Part shown: piece by piece, positions 8,432 to 17,398 of the stretch
Layout: every line of letters starts with the position of its first letter
Numbering within the stretch: position 1 is the first letter of the stretch
Assembly: GCF_019264355.1 (NCBI RefSeq)
Contig: NZ_JAHVAH010000001.1
Coordinates: 1,100,001-1,164,000, forward strand
Direction: 5' to 3'
DNA from: Sphingomicrobium clamense
GTDB taxonomy: Bacteria; Pseudomonadota; Alphaproteobacteria; Sphingomonadales; Sphingomonadaceae
DNA length: 64,000 nt
Program-made: the position numbers and the translations under genes
Notes under the pieces: generated by a model
Databases searched by the model: none
What the model was told of the DNA's origin: nothing
What the model saw: only the letters and a program-made list of their open reading frames with translations

Positions 8432-8890
8432 TTACTTGTCGCGCAGCCCTTCCAACTGACCGCGAACGGCGCCCGCGGGATTACCGGCGCTGTGGACGTT
8501 GACGTAATATCCCGACGGATTGCGGAGGATCGCGGTGATGCGCGAACGCATGTCCTCGACGCATTTCTCGGTCATGCCGTCATGGCTCGCATCGACTTGG
8601 AGGCTGATGGCGATACCGCCGGCCTGGCCTTCCTCGCCGACATGGATATGCGCGGCATTCACGCCTTCGACGTTCATTGTCATCAGCGTGTAGCAGACCT
8701 CGCCCTGACCCGGATTTAGGCGCATCTGGATCATTCCGGTGCCATCGGGATCACCGGGGCCTGGCACCTCGGCAGCACCGGTCAGCGAGGCTTCGAGCTT
8801 GGCGCCGCCGCCGCCCGGATGGTCTGCGAACGCGGCCAGGGAAATGGCCAATATGGGCGTTATCGCCAGTCCTAACATATTGCTATTCAT
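8432..8890 (-). CDS. Secreted CHRD-domain protein
   Basis: A 152-residue protein with an N-terminal signal peptide (MLGLAITPILAISLAAFA) and one CHRD domain, recognised from LTGAAEVPGPGDPDGTG, the AHIHVGEEGQAG motif and the closing GAVRGQLEGL. CHRD domains were first described in chordin and occur in many bacterial exported proteins of unknown role. Its own cysteine pair (CYTL and EKCV) may form a disulphide. It precedes the aminopeptidase gene with an 82-nt gap that holds a GC-rich hairpin but no clear T-tract. Confidence 0.85.
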   Translation of the reverse strand: MNSNMLGLAITPILAISLAAFADHPGGGGAKLEASLTGAAEVPGPGDPDGTGMIQMRLNPGQGEVCYTLMTMNVEGVNAAHIHVGEEGQAGGIAISLQVDASHDGMTEKCVEDMRSRITAILRNPSGYYVNVHSAGNPAGAVRGQLEGLRDK

Positions 8891-9046
8891 GGGGTTTCTC
8901 CCTGTCGGCTTCCGGGAGTGGAAGCGGCGGCTTTTACCATATCGCCCGTGGACTGTCGAAAACCGATCCTGTCATTGTCCCAACCGGCCTTTCAGGATCG
9001 AGACAAGGACATGGCTCTAGCTTGTCGCCCGAACGCTGGGAGAATC

Positions 9047-10261
9047 ATGGTGTGGAAATCAGTGAGCCTGTCTGCCGTGCTGGCGTTGTCGCTTATCCCG
9101 GCGACCGCACAGGGCTGGAGCAGCGCTTCATCGAACCAAGCGCGCGCGGCTTCGTGCAATATCGCACCCGGCAGCGCGCGCGACACGTGGCACTTCTTTT
9201 CCGGTTGCACGCGCTCGATGCGCAACGGGTGGCGGCAACGCGCCAACGATCCCGCCCGGCTGGCGCCTTACGCCGCGAGCGTGCGAGCGCAAATCGTCGA
9301 GGCGATGAGCCGCAACGACGTCGCCTTCATCGCGCCCGGCGGAACGCGCCGAGGAAGCGCGGGGCTCGCGCGATTCGAGAGCGACCTGGCGGCGGGACGC
9401 GATAGCGATACGCGGTTGGCAGAGGTCAATCGGCTGGGCGAACCCTATAGCGGCATGGGGCAGACCGGCCTCGCTTATTTCATCCTGCAATTTTCGCGAC
9501 TGGCCGAACAGGCGAGCTATCGCGGGCACGAGGACGACGCCGCGCTCTATCGTGCGCTCGGCGAGGCGATGCTGCGAACCGTGGTCACCGACGGGCGACA
9601 GGGCGGGCTGGCCACCGTTTCGAATTGTCGCGGCAGCGGGCGCAGCTGTGCCTTCTTCCATTCGGTTACGCGCAAGGACCGCCCTGCGGACTTCGGCGCG
9701 ACGCTCAACCAGAAGCTGCACGTCCTGCGCGATCTGGGGCTGATTTCCGAACTCTATCGCCGCAATGGTTGGCGCGAACCGTTCGACATGGATCGCGCGA
9801 TCGCGGAAGGCCTCAACCAGCTTTTCGCGCAAGGTCCGCGCCAGCGCGTGGGCGACGAGCCGTCCTTCGCCGACTATCTCGCGCCGCCCGTCGGACGCGA
9901 TCGGGTGCAGTGGCTCTATTACGGGTACAATGCCGAGCGGGCGCCGGGCGAGGGCGGCTATTTCCTTCCGCGCGCGGGCAAGAATTGCAATTACCAGGTG
10001 CACAGTCTCGGGCTGATCGCGCGGATCCTCGAGGACGCGCAGAAGACGCGGCGCTGGCCGGTGCGCGAAGCGCTGTCATGCGACGGCGCGCTTGCCAAGG
10101 CCTATCGCGCCACGCGCGTGCGGCTGACCGTGAAGCAGAAGTCGCGCTGGTCCGACGGCTCGACGCGCTTCAACACGGTTTGCGAACCGGACGAAGCCAC
10201 CAAGTTCGCCGCGATGCAGCGCGATTTCTACAATCAGGCGTTCGCCGGCTGCGGCCGCTAG
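9047..10261 (+). CDS. Secreted protein of unknown function
   Basis: A protein of about 404 residues with a signal peptide ([18 protein letters not shown]). The mature part has several cysteines in pairs (SCNI with SGCTR, SNCRG with RSCAFF, CNYQ, SCDGA, NTVCEP, AGCGR), fitting a disulphide-bonded periplasmic or secreted protein. Segments such as [20 protein letters not shown] and [15 protein letters not shown] look like helices of an alpha/alpha-toroid, as in some polysaccharide lyases and epimerases, but I cannot place it in a family. ATG 9047 with GGGAGAATC upstream is chosen because it starts the signal peptide; the frame is open further back. Its stop shares CTAG with the convergent rimO. 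Confidence 0.7.
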   Translation: MVWKSVSLSAVLALSLIPATAQGWSSASSNQARAASCNIAPGSARDTWHFFSGCTRSMRNGWRQRANDPARLAPYAASVRAQIVEAMSRNDVAFIAPGGTRRGSAGLARFESDLAAGRDSDTRLAEVNRLGEPYSGMGQTGLAYFILQFSRLAEQASYRGHEDDAALYRALGEAMLRTVVTDGRQGGLATVSNCRGSGRSCAFFHSVTRKDRPADFGATLNQKLHVLRDLGLISELYRRNGWREPFDMDRAIAEGLNQLFAQGPRQRVGDEPSFADYLAPPVGRDRVQWLYYGYNAERAPGEGGYFLPRAGKNCNYQVHSLGLIARILEDAQKTRRWPVREALSCDGALAKAYRATRVRLTVKQKSRWSDGSTRFNTVCEPDEATKFAAMQRDFYNQAFAGCGR

Positions 10262-11610
10262 GCAAGCGGCGCGCCGAAGAGATCATGCTCGTCGGCGTCC
10301 TCGATCTCGACGCGGGCGAAGTCGCCAGCCTTGAGGTGGCCCGCGTCGCGTAGGTGGACTTCGCCATCGATTTCGGGCGCGTCGGCCTTGGAGCGGCCGG
10401 TCGCTCCGCCGGTTTCCTCGTCGACCGCGTCGATGACGACGTCGATCGTCTTGCCGATTTTCGCCTGCAGCTTGGCGGCCGAAATTTCGGCGCAGTGCTG
10501 CATGATGCGCTGGTAGCGTTCTTCCTTGATTTCTTCGGGCACCGCGCCCGGCAGGTCGTTCGCGGCCGCGCCCTCGACGGGTTCGAAGCGGAAGGCACCG
10601 ACGCGATCGAGCTGGGCTTCGGTGAGCCAGTCGAGAAGATATTGAAAGTCTTCCTCGGTCTCGCCCGGGAAGCCGACGACGAAGCTCGAACGCACCGCGA
10701 TGTCGGGACAGATGTCGCGCCACTTTTTAAGGCGCTCAAGCACCTTCGCCTCGTTGGCGGGGCGGCGCATGGCTTTGAGCACCTTGGGGCTGGCGTGCTG
10801 GAAGGGGATGTCGAGATAGGGGGTCAGCTTGCCCTCGGCCATCAGCGGGATGACCTTGTCGACATAGGGGTAGGGGTAGACGTAATGCAGGCGGACCCAG
10901 GGCTGCTCGCCCTCGGGCGTGCGCAGTTCGCCGAGCGCGGCGGCAAGATCGACCATGTGCGCGCGGCGATCCTCGCCCCGCCACGGCCACGCGGCATGCT
11001 TGAGGTCGAGGCCGTAGGCGCTTGTGTCCTGACTGATGATCAGCAGTTCCTTGGTGCCACCCGCGACCAGCTTTTCGGCTTCGCGCAGGACAGCGTCGGG
11101 GCGGCGGCTGACGAGGTCGCCGCGCAGGCTCGGGATGATGCAGAAGGCGCAACGGTGATTGCAGCCCTCGGAGATCTTCACATAGCTGTAGTGCTTGGGC
11201 GTCAGCTTGACGTCGGGCTGCGGGACCAGGTCGACATAAGGCGACAGCGCGGGCGGGACGGCGTCATGGACGGCTTCGACCACCTGCTCATACTGCTGCG
11301 GACCGGTAATCGCGAGCACCTTGGGGAATTTCTCGCGGATCAGGTCGGCCTCGTCGCCCATGCAGCCGGTGACGACCACGCGGCCGTTTTCCGCCATCGC
11401 CTCGCCGATCGCCTCGAGCGATTCTTCCTTCGCGCTGTCGAGGAAGCCGCACGTGTTGACGAGCACGACGTCGGCCCCGTCATAGTCGGGGCTCATCTGG
11501 TAGCCGTCGGCGCGCAGCTTGGTCAGGATGCGTTCGGAGTCGACCAAAGCCTTGGGACAGCCGAGCGAAACCATGCCCACGCGGGGCGGATTGGGAATTT
11601 TCGTTGCCAT
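10258..11610 (-). CDS. rimO: Ribosomal protein S12 methylthiotransferase
   Basis: A 450-residue radical-SAM enzyme that adds a methylthio group to an aspartate of ribosomal protein S12. Domains in order: the MTTase N-terminal domain with cluster cysteines 18, 54 and 83 ([22 protein letters not shown]), the radical-SAM core with CNHRCAFC (residues 150-157), and a C-terminal TRAM domain (IDGEVHLRD). The SLGCPKxxVDSE start separates RimO from MiaB. It is a single gene, convergent with the secreted unknown and overlapping it by CTAG. Confidence 0.97.
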   Translation of the reverse strand: MATKIPNPPRVGMVSLGCPKALVDSERILTKLRADGYQMSPDYDGADVVLVNTCGFLDSAKEESLEAIGEAMAENGRVVVTGCMGDEADLIREKFPKVLAITGPQQYEQVVEAVHDAVPPALSPYVDLVPQPDVKLTPKHYSYVKISEGCNHRCAFCIIPSLRGDLVSRRPDAVLREAEKLVAGGTKELLIISQDTSAYGLDLKHAAWPWRGEDRRAHMVDLAAALGELRTPEGEQPWVRLHYVYPYPYVDKVIPLMAEGKLTPYLDIPFQHASPKVLKAMRRPANEAKVLERLKKWRDICPDIAVRSSFVVGFPGETEEDFQYLLDWLTEAQLDRVGAFRFEPVEGAAANDLPGAVPEEIKEERYQRIMQHCAEISAAKLQAKIGKTIDVVIDAVDEETGGATGRSKADAPEIDGEVHLRDAGHLKAGDFARVEIEDADEHDLFGAPLA

Positions 11611-11664
11611 GATTGCGCGCGCCTTTAGCGCCCAATCGCGGCTAAATCTAGGCGAATGAAGCGG

Positions 11665-12708
11665 TTAGGCCGGGGGGCAGGGCGGGAAGGCATGGCCCGG
11701 AATGATCTCGATGATGCGGTCGCCCGCCTCCAGCTTCTTCGCGCCGTCCTGCCAGAAACCGATCGGCTTGCCGTCGCGAAGAATGCGGACGCCGAGCCCG
11801 ACGGCGACCTCGGCGAGCGATTTGCCGACCTCGAAATTCTCGATCACCCGCTCGTGCAAGCGCACACGGCCCGTCGCCGAGGCCAGGTCGGCGAGATAGT
11901 CGGAAATGCCCGCGCCATGCGCCGAACCGGCAAGCAGAAGCCCTGCGAAGCTGACCGGGTTGATGACCGTCGTGGCCCCCGCGGCGCGCGCGGGAAACTC
12001 GTTATCCTCAGCGCGCACGGCAAGGCTGATCGGCAGGTCGGGGCACAGGTGCCGCGCGGTCAGGCAGATCAGGATCGACGTGTCGTCGCGGCCGGCCGAG
12101 ATGATCATCGTCGCCGCCTGGCGGATGCGCACCGCCTCCAGCGTTTCGTCGCGCGTCGCGTCGGCCTGCATAATGATGCAGCCCATGCGCTCGGCCTTGG
12201 CGAGGCTTTCGGTATTCTGGTCGATGACGACGATCTTGCGCGGGTCTTCGCCGCGCGCGACCAGTTCGTGCACGGCCTCGGAACCCGAAGTCCCGAAACC
12301 CGCGACCACGATATGGTCTTCAAGGGTGCGTTGCAGTCGGCGCATGATCCACTTGTCCCAGCTTCTCTTGATCACGAACGAATAGGCGGTGCCGGCAAGG
12401 ATCAAGATGAAGAAGATCCGCGCCGGCGTCACCACGAGCGCGTCGAACAGTCGTGCGCGCTCGGTCACGGGGACGATATCGCCATAGCCCGTGGTGGTCG
12501 CCGAGATCATGGTGAAATAGATGACGTCGGCGAAGCTCATCTCGCCGTCGACATTGTCGACGAAGGCATCGCGCTCGATCCAGTGAACCAGGATGATCAC
12601 CGCGAGCAGGGCCAGCAGCAGCAAAAAGCGGATCGCGAGCTGGGCACCAACGCTCAGCGGCGATTTCTGCTTGAGGAGTGCGATCTGTGGCGGACGCCGT
12701 CGTTCCAT
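11665..12708 (-). CDS. Potassium channel with RCK (TrkA-N) domain
   Basis: A 347-residue inner-membrane protein. Two membrane helices (about 24-42 and 96-114) flank a pore loop with the selectivity filter TTTGYGD (residues 71-77). A cytosolic Rossmann-type RCK domain follows (HIVVAGFGTSGSEAV, then VVIDQ), and a TrkA-C-like region ends the protein. It is a single-pore-domain K+ channel of the Kch/MthK layout, likely tetrameric and gated by a ligand bound to the RCK ring. It stands alone between rimO and parE. Confidence 0.93.
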   Translation of the reverse strand: MERRRPPQIALLKQKSPLSVGAQLAIRFLLLLALLAVIILVHWIERDAFVDNVDGEMSFADVIYFTMISATTTGYGDIVPVTERARLFDALVVTPARIFFILILAGTAYSFVIKRSWDKWIMRRLQRTLEDHIVVAGFGTSGSEAVHELVARGEDPRKIVVIDQNTESLAKAERMGCIIMQADATRDETLEAVRIRQAATMIISAGRDDTSILICLTARHLCPDLPISLAVRAEDNEFPARAAGATTVINPVSFAGLLLAGSAHGAGISDYLADLASATGRVRLHERVIENFEVGKSLAEVAVGLGVRILRDGKPIGFWQDGAKKLEAGDRIIEIIPGHAFPPCPPA

Positions 12709-12760
12709 GGCTTAATGCCCTAGACCGTTTGTAGCGGAAGGCAAGCTTCGACGGCCTGCA

Positions 12761-14740
12761 TCACGCGTCGATGGCGTCCTCTTCCAACCCTGCCGCATTG
12801 GCCTGGATGAACTGGAAGCGGTGTTCGGCATTCTTGCCCATCAGCTTGTCGACCAGTTCCTTGACCTGGTGACGGTCCTGATATTCGGGCGGGAGGGTGA
12901 TGCGAATGAGGCTGCGCGTCTCGGGGTCCATCGTGGTTTCCTTGAGCTGCCCCGGGTTCATCTCGCCGAGACCCTTGAAGCGCGAGACCTCGACCTTCTT
13001 GCCCTTGAATTCCTTGGCCTCCAGCTCGGCGCGATGCGCATCGTCGCGCGCGTAGAGCGACTTGCCCCCGGCGCTCAAGCGATAGAGCGGCGGCTGCGCG
13101 AGGTAGAGATGCCCGCCCAGCACCAGCTCGGGCATTTCCTGGAAAAAGAAGGTCATCAGCAGCGTCGCGATATGCGCGCCGTCGACGTCGGCGTCGGTCA
13201 TGATGATGATCTTGTCGTACCGAAGCGCGTCCTCGTCATACTGGTCGCGCATCCCGCAACCCAGCGCGAGCGAAAGGTCGGCAATTTCCTGGTTGGCGCG
13301 GATCTTGTCGCGCGTCGCGCTGGCGACGTTCAAAATCTTGCCGCGGATGGGCAGGATTGCCTGCGTCTTGCGATTGCGCGCCTGTTTGGCGCTCCCGCCC
13401 GCGCTGTCGCCCTCGACGATGAACAGCTCGGTATCGTTGTCGTTGTTCGAACAGTCGGTGAGCTTGCCGGGCAGGCGGAGTTTCTTCGCGCTGGTCGCGG
13501 TCTTGCGCTTCACCTCGCGCTCGGCTTTGCGCTTCAGCCGCTCGTCCATCCGCTCGATGATCGCGCCCAGGAGCGCGCGGCCGCGGTCCATATTGTCGGC
13601 GAGATAATGGTCAAAATGATCGCGCACCGCAGTCTCGACGAAGCGGGTGGCTTCGCGGCTCGTCAGGCGGTCCTTGGTCTGCGACTGGAAGTGCGGGTTG
13701 CGGATGAAGACGCTCAGCATCGCCTCGATCCCGCCGAACACGTCGTCGGCAGTAATCTTGGCCGCCTTCTTGTCGCCGATCAGCTCGCCGAACCCGCGAA
13801 GCCCCTTGGTCAGCGCATTACGCAGTCCCGCCTCGTGCGTCCCGCCGTCGGGCGTCGGGATGGTGTTGCAGTAATAGCTTTGCGAGCCTTCCGACCAGAC
13901 CGGCCAGGCGACCGCCCATTCGACCTTGCCTTCGCCGTCGGGAAAATCCTGGGTGCCGGTGAAGGGCGGAGTGGTGATACAGTTGCGGCCTTCGAGCTGC
14001 TCCTCGAGATGGTCGGCAAGTCCGCTATCGAACTTGAAGGTCGCGGTTTCGGGCACTGCTTCGCTGGCGAGTGACGGCGCGCATTTCCAGCGAATCTCTA
14101 CGCCCGCGAACAGATAGGCCTTCGATCGCGCCAGCTTGTAGAGCCGCTCGGGATTGAACTTGGCATCCTTGCCGAAAATTTCGGGGTCGGGGGTGAAGGT
14201 GATGGTCGTGCCGCGCCGGTTGGGCGTCGTGCCGACCTCTTCCAGCTTGCTCGTCGCATGGCCGCGCGCAAAGCTCTGGCGATAGACCTTCTTGTCGCGC
14301 GCGACTTCGACGATCGTCTCGGTCGACAGGGCATTGACGACGCTGACGCCGACACCGTGCAGGCCGCCCGACGTGGCGTAGGCCTTGCCCTCGAACTTCC
14401 CGCCCGAATGAAGCGTGGTCATGATGACCTCGAGCGCCGACTTGTCCTTATATTTGGGATGCGGATCGACCGGGATGCCGCGCCCGTTGTCGACCACGGT
14501 CAGGCGATTGCCTTCCTCCAGCGTGATTTCGATCCGGCTGGCATGCCCTGCGACCGCCTCGTCCATCGAGTTGTCGATAACTTCGGCCGCAAGGTGATGG
14601 AGCGCACGCGCGTCGGTTCCGCCGATATACATGCCGGGGCGGCGACGTACGGGCTCGAGACCCTCGAGCACCTCGATGGCGCTGGCGTCATAGTCTTCGG
14701 CGGTGGCGGGAGATTTGGAATCGAAAAGATCGTCGGACAT
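12761..14740 (-). CDS. parE: DNA topoisomerase IV subunit B
   Basis: A type IIA topoisomerase ATPase subunit of 659 residues that, with ParC, unlinks daughter chromosomes. The GHKL ATPase domain has EVIDNSMDEA, DNGRGIPVD and TSGGLHGVGVSVVNALS; the TOPRIM domain has EGDSAGGSAKQ and TDADVDGAHI. The length and the absence of the GyrB-specific insertion of enteric GyrB, plus NPGQLKETTMDP near the end, favour ParE over GyrB. It is transcribed away from hsp20, with the 250-nt gap carrying that gene's leader. Confidence 0.93.
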   Translation of the reverse strand: MSDDLFDSKSPATAEDYDASAIEVLEGLEPVRRRPGMYIGGTDARALHHLAAEVIDNSMDEAVAGHASRIEITLEEGNRLTVVDNGRGIPVDPHPKYKDKSALEVIMTTLHSGGKFEGKAYATSGGLHGVGVSVVNALSTETIVEVARDKKVYRQSFARGHATSKLEEVGTTPNRRGTTITFTPDPEIFGKDAKFNPERLYKLARSKAYLFAGVEIRWKCAPSLASEAVPETATFKFDSGLADHLEEQLEGRNCITTPPFTGTQDFPDGEGKVEWAVAWPVWSEGSQSYYCNTIPTPDGGTHEAGLRNALTKGLRGFGELIGDKKAAKITADDVFGGIEAMLSVFIRNPHFQSQTKDRLTSREATRFVETAVRDHFDHYLADNMDRGRALLGAIIERMDERLKRKAEREVKRKTATSAKKLRLPGKLTDCSNNDNDTELFIVEGDSAGGSAKQARNRKTQAILPIRGKILNVASATRDKIRANQEIADLSLALGCGMRDQYDEDALRYDKIIIMTDADVDGAHIATLLMTFFFQEMPELVLGGHLYLAQPPLYRLSAGGKSLYARDDAHRAELEAKEFKGKKVEVSRFKGLGEMNPGQLKETTMDPETRSLIRITLPPEYQDRHQVKELVDKLMGKNAEHRFQFIQANAAGLEEDAIDA

Positions 14741-14860
14741 TTGATGATAGCTATAGGCGGGGCGTCACCATGTGCAAAGCGAGAGATTAAGCCTTCTACG
14801 CGACCCTAGATTGCGCGGTGCGATAACCTGCAAATTTTTTTCGACGACTCGTGTCCCAAA

Positions 14861-14892
14861 CCCTTGAAAACAAGTGACGAAAAACCAGATCG
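14861..14892 (+). promoter_or_regulatory. RpoH (sigma-32)-type promoter of the small heat-shock gene
   Basis: CCCTTGAAAA at 14861-14870 matches the heat-shock -35 consensus (CTTGAAA at 14863-14869). After 15 nt, CCAGAT at 14885-14890 matches four of six bases of the CCCCAT -10. The position fits a transcript start near 14897 and so a leader of about 95 nt. Confidence 0.65.
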
Positions 14893-14895
14893 CGC

Positions 14896-14993
14896 GTGCC
14901 GGACGCCTTCGGGGCCCGGTGACGGGTGGATCGGCTTTCACTCGCAGGCCTTTCCTCCCGCCATGTTGCTCAAATCAGGAGGACACAACCATG
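14896..14993 (+). promoter_or_regulatory. ROSE-like RNA thermometer in the hsp20 leader
   Basis: The leader ends with TTGCT (14966-14970), a short loop, then the Shine-Dalgarno AGGAGG (14977-14982) and the start codon. A U[U/C]GCU block placed just upstream to pair with the Shine-Dalgarno is the hallmark of ROSE thermometers, which melt on heat shock to allow translation. TGTTG (14964-14968) can also pair with CAAC next to the start codon, closing the hairpin over the AUG. A GC-rich upstream hairpin (GGACGCCTTCGGGGCCC region) matches the multi-stem ROSE layout. Length and gene context also fit. Confidence 0.7.
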
Positions 14994-15467
14994 CGTAGTG
15001 CATTTGATTTTTCGCCTTATCGTCGTTCGACCATCGGGTTCGACCGGCTGTTCGACCTGCTGGAGAACAGCAGCAGCGAAACCAACGAAAACTTCCCGCC
15101 TTTCGACCTCGTGAAGGTTCGCGATGACGAATATCGCATCGACCTCGCGCTTGCCGGATTCCGTCGCGATGACCTCGAAATCACCGCGCAGCAGAACCAG
15201 CTGGTGGTGAAGGGCAAGAAGGCGGCCGACGAAGGCCACGACTATATCCATCGCGGCATCGCGCTGCGTGGGTTCGAGCGCCGCTTCGGACTTGCCGACC
15301 ATGTCCAGGTGACCGACGCCGACATGGACAACGGCATCCTGTCCATCTCGCTCAAGCGCGAGATTCCCGAGGCGATGAAGCCCAAGACCATCGAGATCGG
15401 TGGGGGCGAACGCCGCACCGAGACCAAACAGATCGAGGCGTCGTCGAAGGAAACCGAAGACGCCTAA
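14991..15467 (+). CDS. Small heat-shock protein (Hsp20/IbpA type)
   Basis: A 158-residue alpha-crystallin-family chaperone that holds unfolding proteins as an ATP-independent oligomer. It begins with the IbpA-like N-terminus (DFSPYRRSTIGFDRLFDLLE), continues with the alpha-crystallin domain (LALAGFRRDDLEIT, HRGIALRGFERRFGLADHV), and has the IEI-type tail (TIEIGGG). ATG 14991 has AGGAGG at ideal spacing; the longer open frame covers the leader. It is a single-gene unit with a heat-shock promoter, a ROSE-like leader and its own terminator. Confidence 0.95.
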   Translation: MRSAFDFSPYRRSTIGFDRLFDLLENSSSETNENFPPFDLVKVRDDEYRIDLALAGFRRDDLEITAQQNQLVVKGKKAADEGHDYIHRGIALRGFERRFGLADHVQVTDADMDNGILSISLKREIPEAMKPKTIEIGGGERRTETKQIEASSKETEDA

Positions 15468-15485
15468 AGGGCGCGACTAGGATTG

Positions 15486-15523
15486 GGGCTCCGGAGGCAT
15501 CGGCTTCCGGGGCCCTTTTTCTT
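15486..15523 (+). terminator. Rho-independent terminator of hsp20
   Basis: GGGCTCCGGA at 15486-15495 pairs over ten positions (one G-U) with TCCGGGGCCC at 15506-15515, followed by TTTTTCTT. It lies 18 nt after the hsp20 stop. Confidence 0.85.
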
Positions 15524-15599
15524 GCCCGTGGCCGCACGACCCGAGAAAGTGTATAGGACCCGCAGTTGCGTACCTGACATCAACTGCAGGGGGCATTTC

Positions 15600-16136
15600 A
15601 TGAAAATTCGCTATCTGATGATCGCAGGCGCTGCATGCGTACCGACATGCGGCTGGGCGCAGGATGCCGACAGCCAAGCACTGATCGACAGCGCGCTGTC
15701 GGCCGGACCGCCATCGGTTACCGATGCGGCGACCGTGGTGGACGCGGACGGCAATGTGCTTCGCGAGGGAAGCAATGGCTGGACCTGCCTGCCCGAGGGG
15801 CAGATGGGCGCCATGTGCAACGATGCGGTCTGGATGGAGGCGTTGGGCGCAATGATGGCCGGCGAACCCTTCCCTACCGGCAAGTTCGGCGTGTCCTACA
15901 TGCTGGCAGGTGAGGGCGACACGTCGGGCGTAAGCAATCTCGATCCCACTGCGACCGAGCCGACCGAGGACAATATGTGGATCAAGGACGGGCCGCACAT
16001 GATGATCATCCTGCCCGACCCTGCCATGTATGCGGACATGACCAACGACACCGCCGCGCCGGTCTACGTCATGTGGAAGGATACGCCCTACGCGCACCTG
16101 ATGGTCCGGATCGAGGAAGCCGACTACGGCGACTGA
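15600..16136 (+). CDS. Secreted protein of unknown function
   Basis: A 178-residue protein with a signal peptide cut near CGWAQD. The mature part is acidic and rich in Met and Trp (NGWTCLPEGQMGAMCND, DNMWIKDGPHMMIILPD, YVMWKDTPYAHLMV). One cysteine pair could form a disulphide. I recognise no domain of known function. ATG 15600 is chosen because it begins the signal peptide, with AGGGGGC upstream; the open frame reaches back into the hsp20 terminator. It is convergent with the small membrane gene three bases downstream. Confidence 0.75.
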   Translation: MKIRYLMIAGAACVPTCGWAQDADSQALIDSALSAGPPSVTDAATVVDADGNVLREGSNGWTCLPEGQMGAMCNDAVWMEALGAMMAGEPFPTGKFGVSYMLAGEGDTSGVSNLDPTATEPTEDNMWIKDGPHMMIILPDPAMYADMTNDTAAPVYVMWKDTPYAHLMVRIEEADYGD

Positions 16137-16139
16137 GCC

Positions 16140-16358
16140 TTAATCTTGCTCGGCGTTTTCGATCCGTGCGCGTCCACGAAGATAAGCTTCTCGCAGTTCG
16201 CGACGATCAAAGATGAGCGCGCGCTCGACTTCATCCGCCTCGGCTTCGAAGCGGCGCGCGAGCATCCCGAGGACGCTCCACTGACGATAGGCCCTCCAAG
16301 CGAAGAATACCCCGACTCCGATTGAAGGGCCAAGCAAAAAGGCGAGCCATGGGTTCAC
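16140..16358 (-). CDS. Small membrane protein of unknown function
   Basis: A 72-residue protein with one N-terminal membrane segment (WLAFLLGPSIGVGVFFAW) and a charged, probably helical cytosolic tail rich in Arg and Glu. The start codon overlaps the stop of the upstream 341-residue gene (ATGA at 16355-16358), so the two are probably translated together. No family is recognised. The overlap with a gene that itself follows gcrA supports it being real. Confidence 0.6.
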   Translation of the reverse strand: MNPWLAFLLGPSIGVGVFFAWRAYRQWSVLGMLARRFEAEADEVERALIFDRRELREAYLRGRARIENAEQD

Positions 16359-17380
16359 GCTAACTTTCCCGGGGCGTCGCGCTCGCGCTTGGCGTGAAGC
16401 ACGCCAATCAGTTCGTAGAGCTCAGCCTTGGTGAACGCTTCGGGGGATCGACTTGGCGGCAGGCAAGAGTCGACGCGAAATGCGCGCTCGTGCCATTCGG
16501 GAATGAGGTCGGCGATAAGGTGGGGGCGAATTCGGCCATAGCGTTCGAAGTCTTGCAACATGACCTGCGTGAGCTTTAGCGTTTGATCTTCCCACTCGGC
16601 CCGCTCCTGTACAAGAAGCTCGGCGCTGCGCGCGCGCGTTTTCTCGTCAGCCTCGATGAGCGGGCACTCCAGCAGGACGCGGTAGTCGGGGCGCGCGGCG
16701 AACATGCCTTCGGGGCCGGAAATTGTCTCGCCGCCTGCGTGCAGTGCGCATTTGAAGGGAAGTCCGTACTTTGCCGCCGCCAGCGCGACTGCCTCGATAA
16801 AGCGCAGCACGACAAGATGCGAGATGAGGATACGGGTTTGGCGTTTATGCTCGTCGAAGCGCTGCCCGACTTTCTGCTGGAAGGTTTCAGCGCACATGAG
16901 AAGCGGGTCGATCGGATCGTATCTTAGGAATTGGCCGAACCTCGCGACATGGTCCCTTGAACCTGAACGCTGGCGGTCGGGGTTCGACGTCTTGGGCGCG
17001 GCAGCGGGGTAGGTTTCGAGACGATCGTAGGTTCGCACGATCAGGCTACGTTGGCTTGGCGCATTGGACAGGCTGAGACCGACCCCGAGCAAGGCCGTCT
17101 CGCCGAGGCTGCTTCGAGCCGCGATTGCGTCCGCGCAAATTGCGCCCCAGTCGAGTGAGCCCGCTCGCGCTGTTTCGTCGGCAGCAAGTAACTCAGGCGT
17201 CGCAAGCGGTGCCAATTGCGACAACACGACCTCCAACGCGGCATCCAGTCCCTCCTCTCGAAGGACTGGACGGAGATCGCCTTCAAATCGGTCGATGTCG
17301 GTCCCGACAAGCAGCGGTGACTTTGGAGGCGATCCCGAGAAGTCGGCCAGGGCCAATCGCGATACGCTACCGGACGTCAT
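16355..17380 (-). CDS. Protein of unknown function downstream of gcrA
   Basis: A 341-residue protein without signal peptide or clear membrane helix. A hydrophobic helical segment (TRILISHLVVLRFIEAVALAAAKYG) sits at about residues 183-207 and a charged, probably coiled region (KTRARSAELLVQERAEWEDQ) at about 246-265. I see no catalytic motif and cannot assign a family. The start lies 18 nt after the gcrA stop and the next gene overlaps by four bases, so gcrA, this gene and the small membrane protein probably form one transcript. Base use is slightly less GC-biased than its neighbours, which may mean a lineage-specific gene. Confidence 0.7.
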   Translation of the reverse strand: MTSGSVSRLALADFSGSPPKSPLLVGTDIDRFEGDLRPVLREEGLDAALEVVLSQLAPLATPELLAADETARAGSLDWGAICADAIAARSSLGETALLGVGLSLSNAPSQRSLIVRTYDRLETYPAAAPKTSNPDRQRSGSRDHVARFGQFLRYDPIDPLLMCAETFQQKVGQRFDEHKRQTRILISHLVVLRFIEAVALAAAKYGLPFKCALHAGGETISGPEGMFAARPDYRVLLECPLIEADEKTRARSAELLVQERAEWEDQTLKLTQVMLQDFERYGRIRPHLIADLIPEWHERAFRVDSCLPPSRSPEAFTKAELYELIGVLHAKRERDAPGKLA

Positions 17381-17398
17381 GCCGCTGGTCGTAGGCTC

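Noticed and set aside
10354..11628. A 424-codon plus-strand frame over rimO
   Set aside because: Antisense to rimO, whose cluster cysteines and TRAM domain are intact.
12821..14074. A 417-codon plus-strand frame over parE
   Set aside because: Antisense to parE, with no recognisable protein motif.
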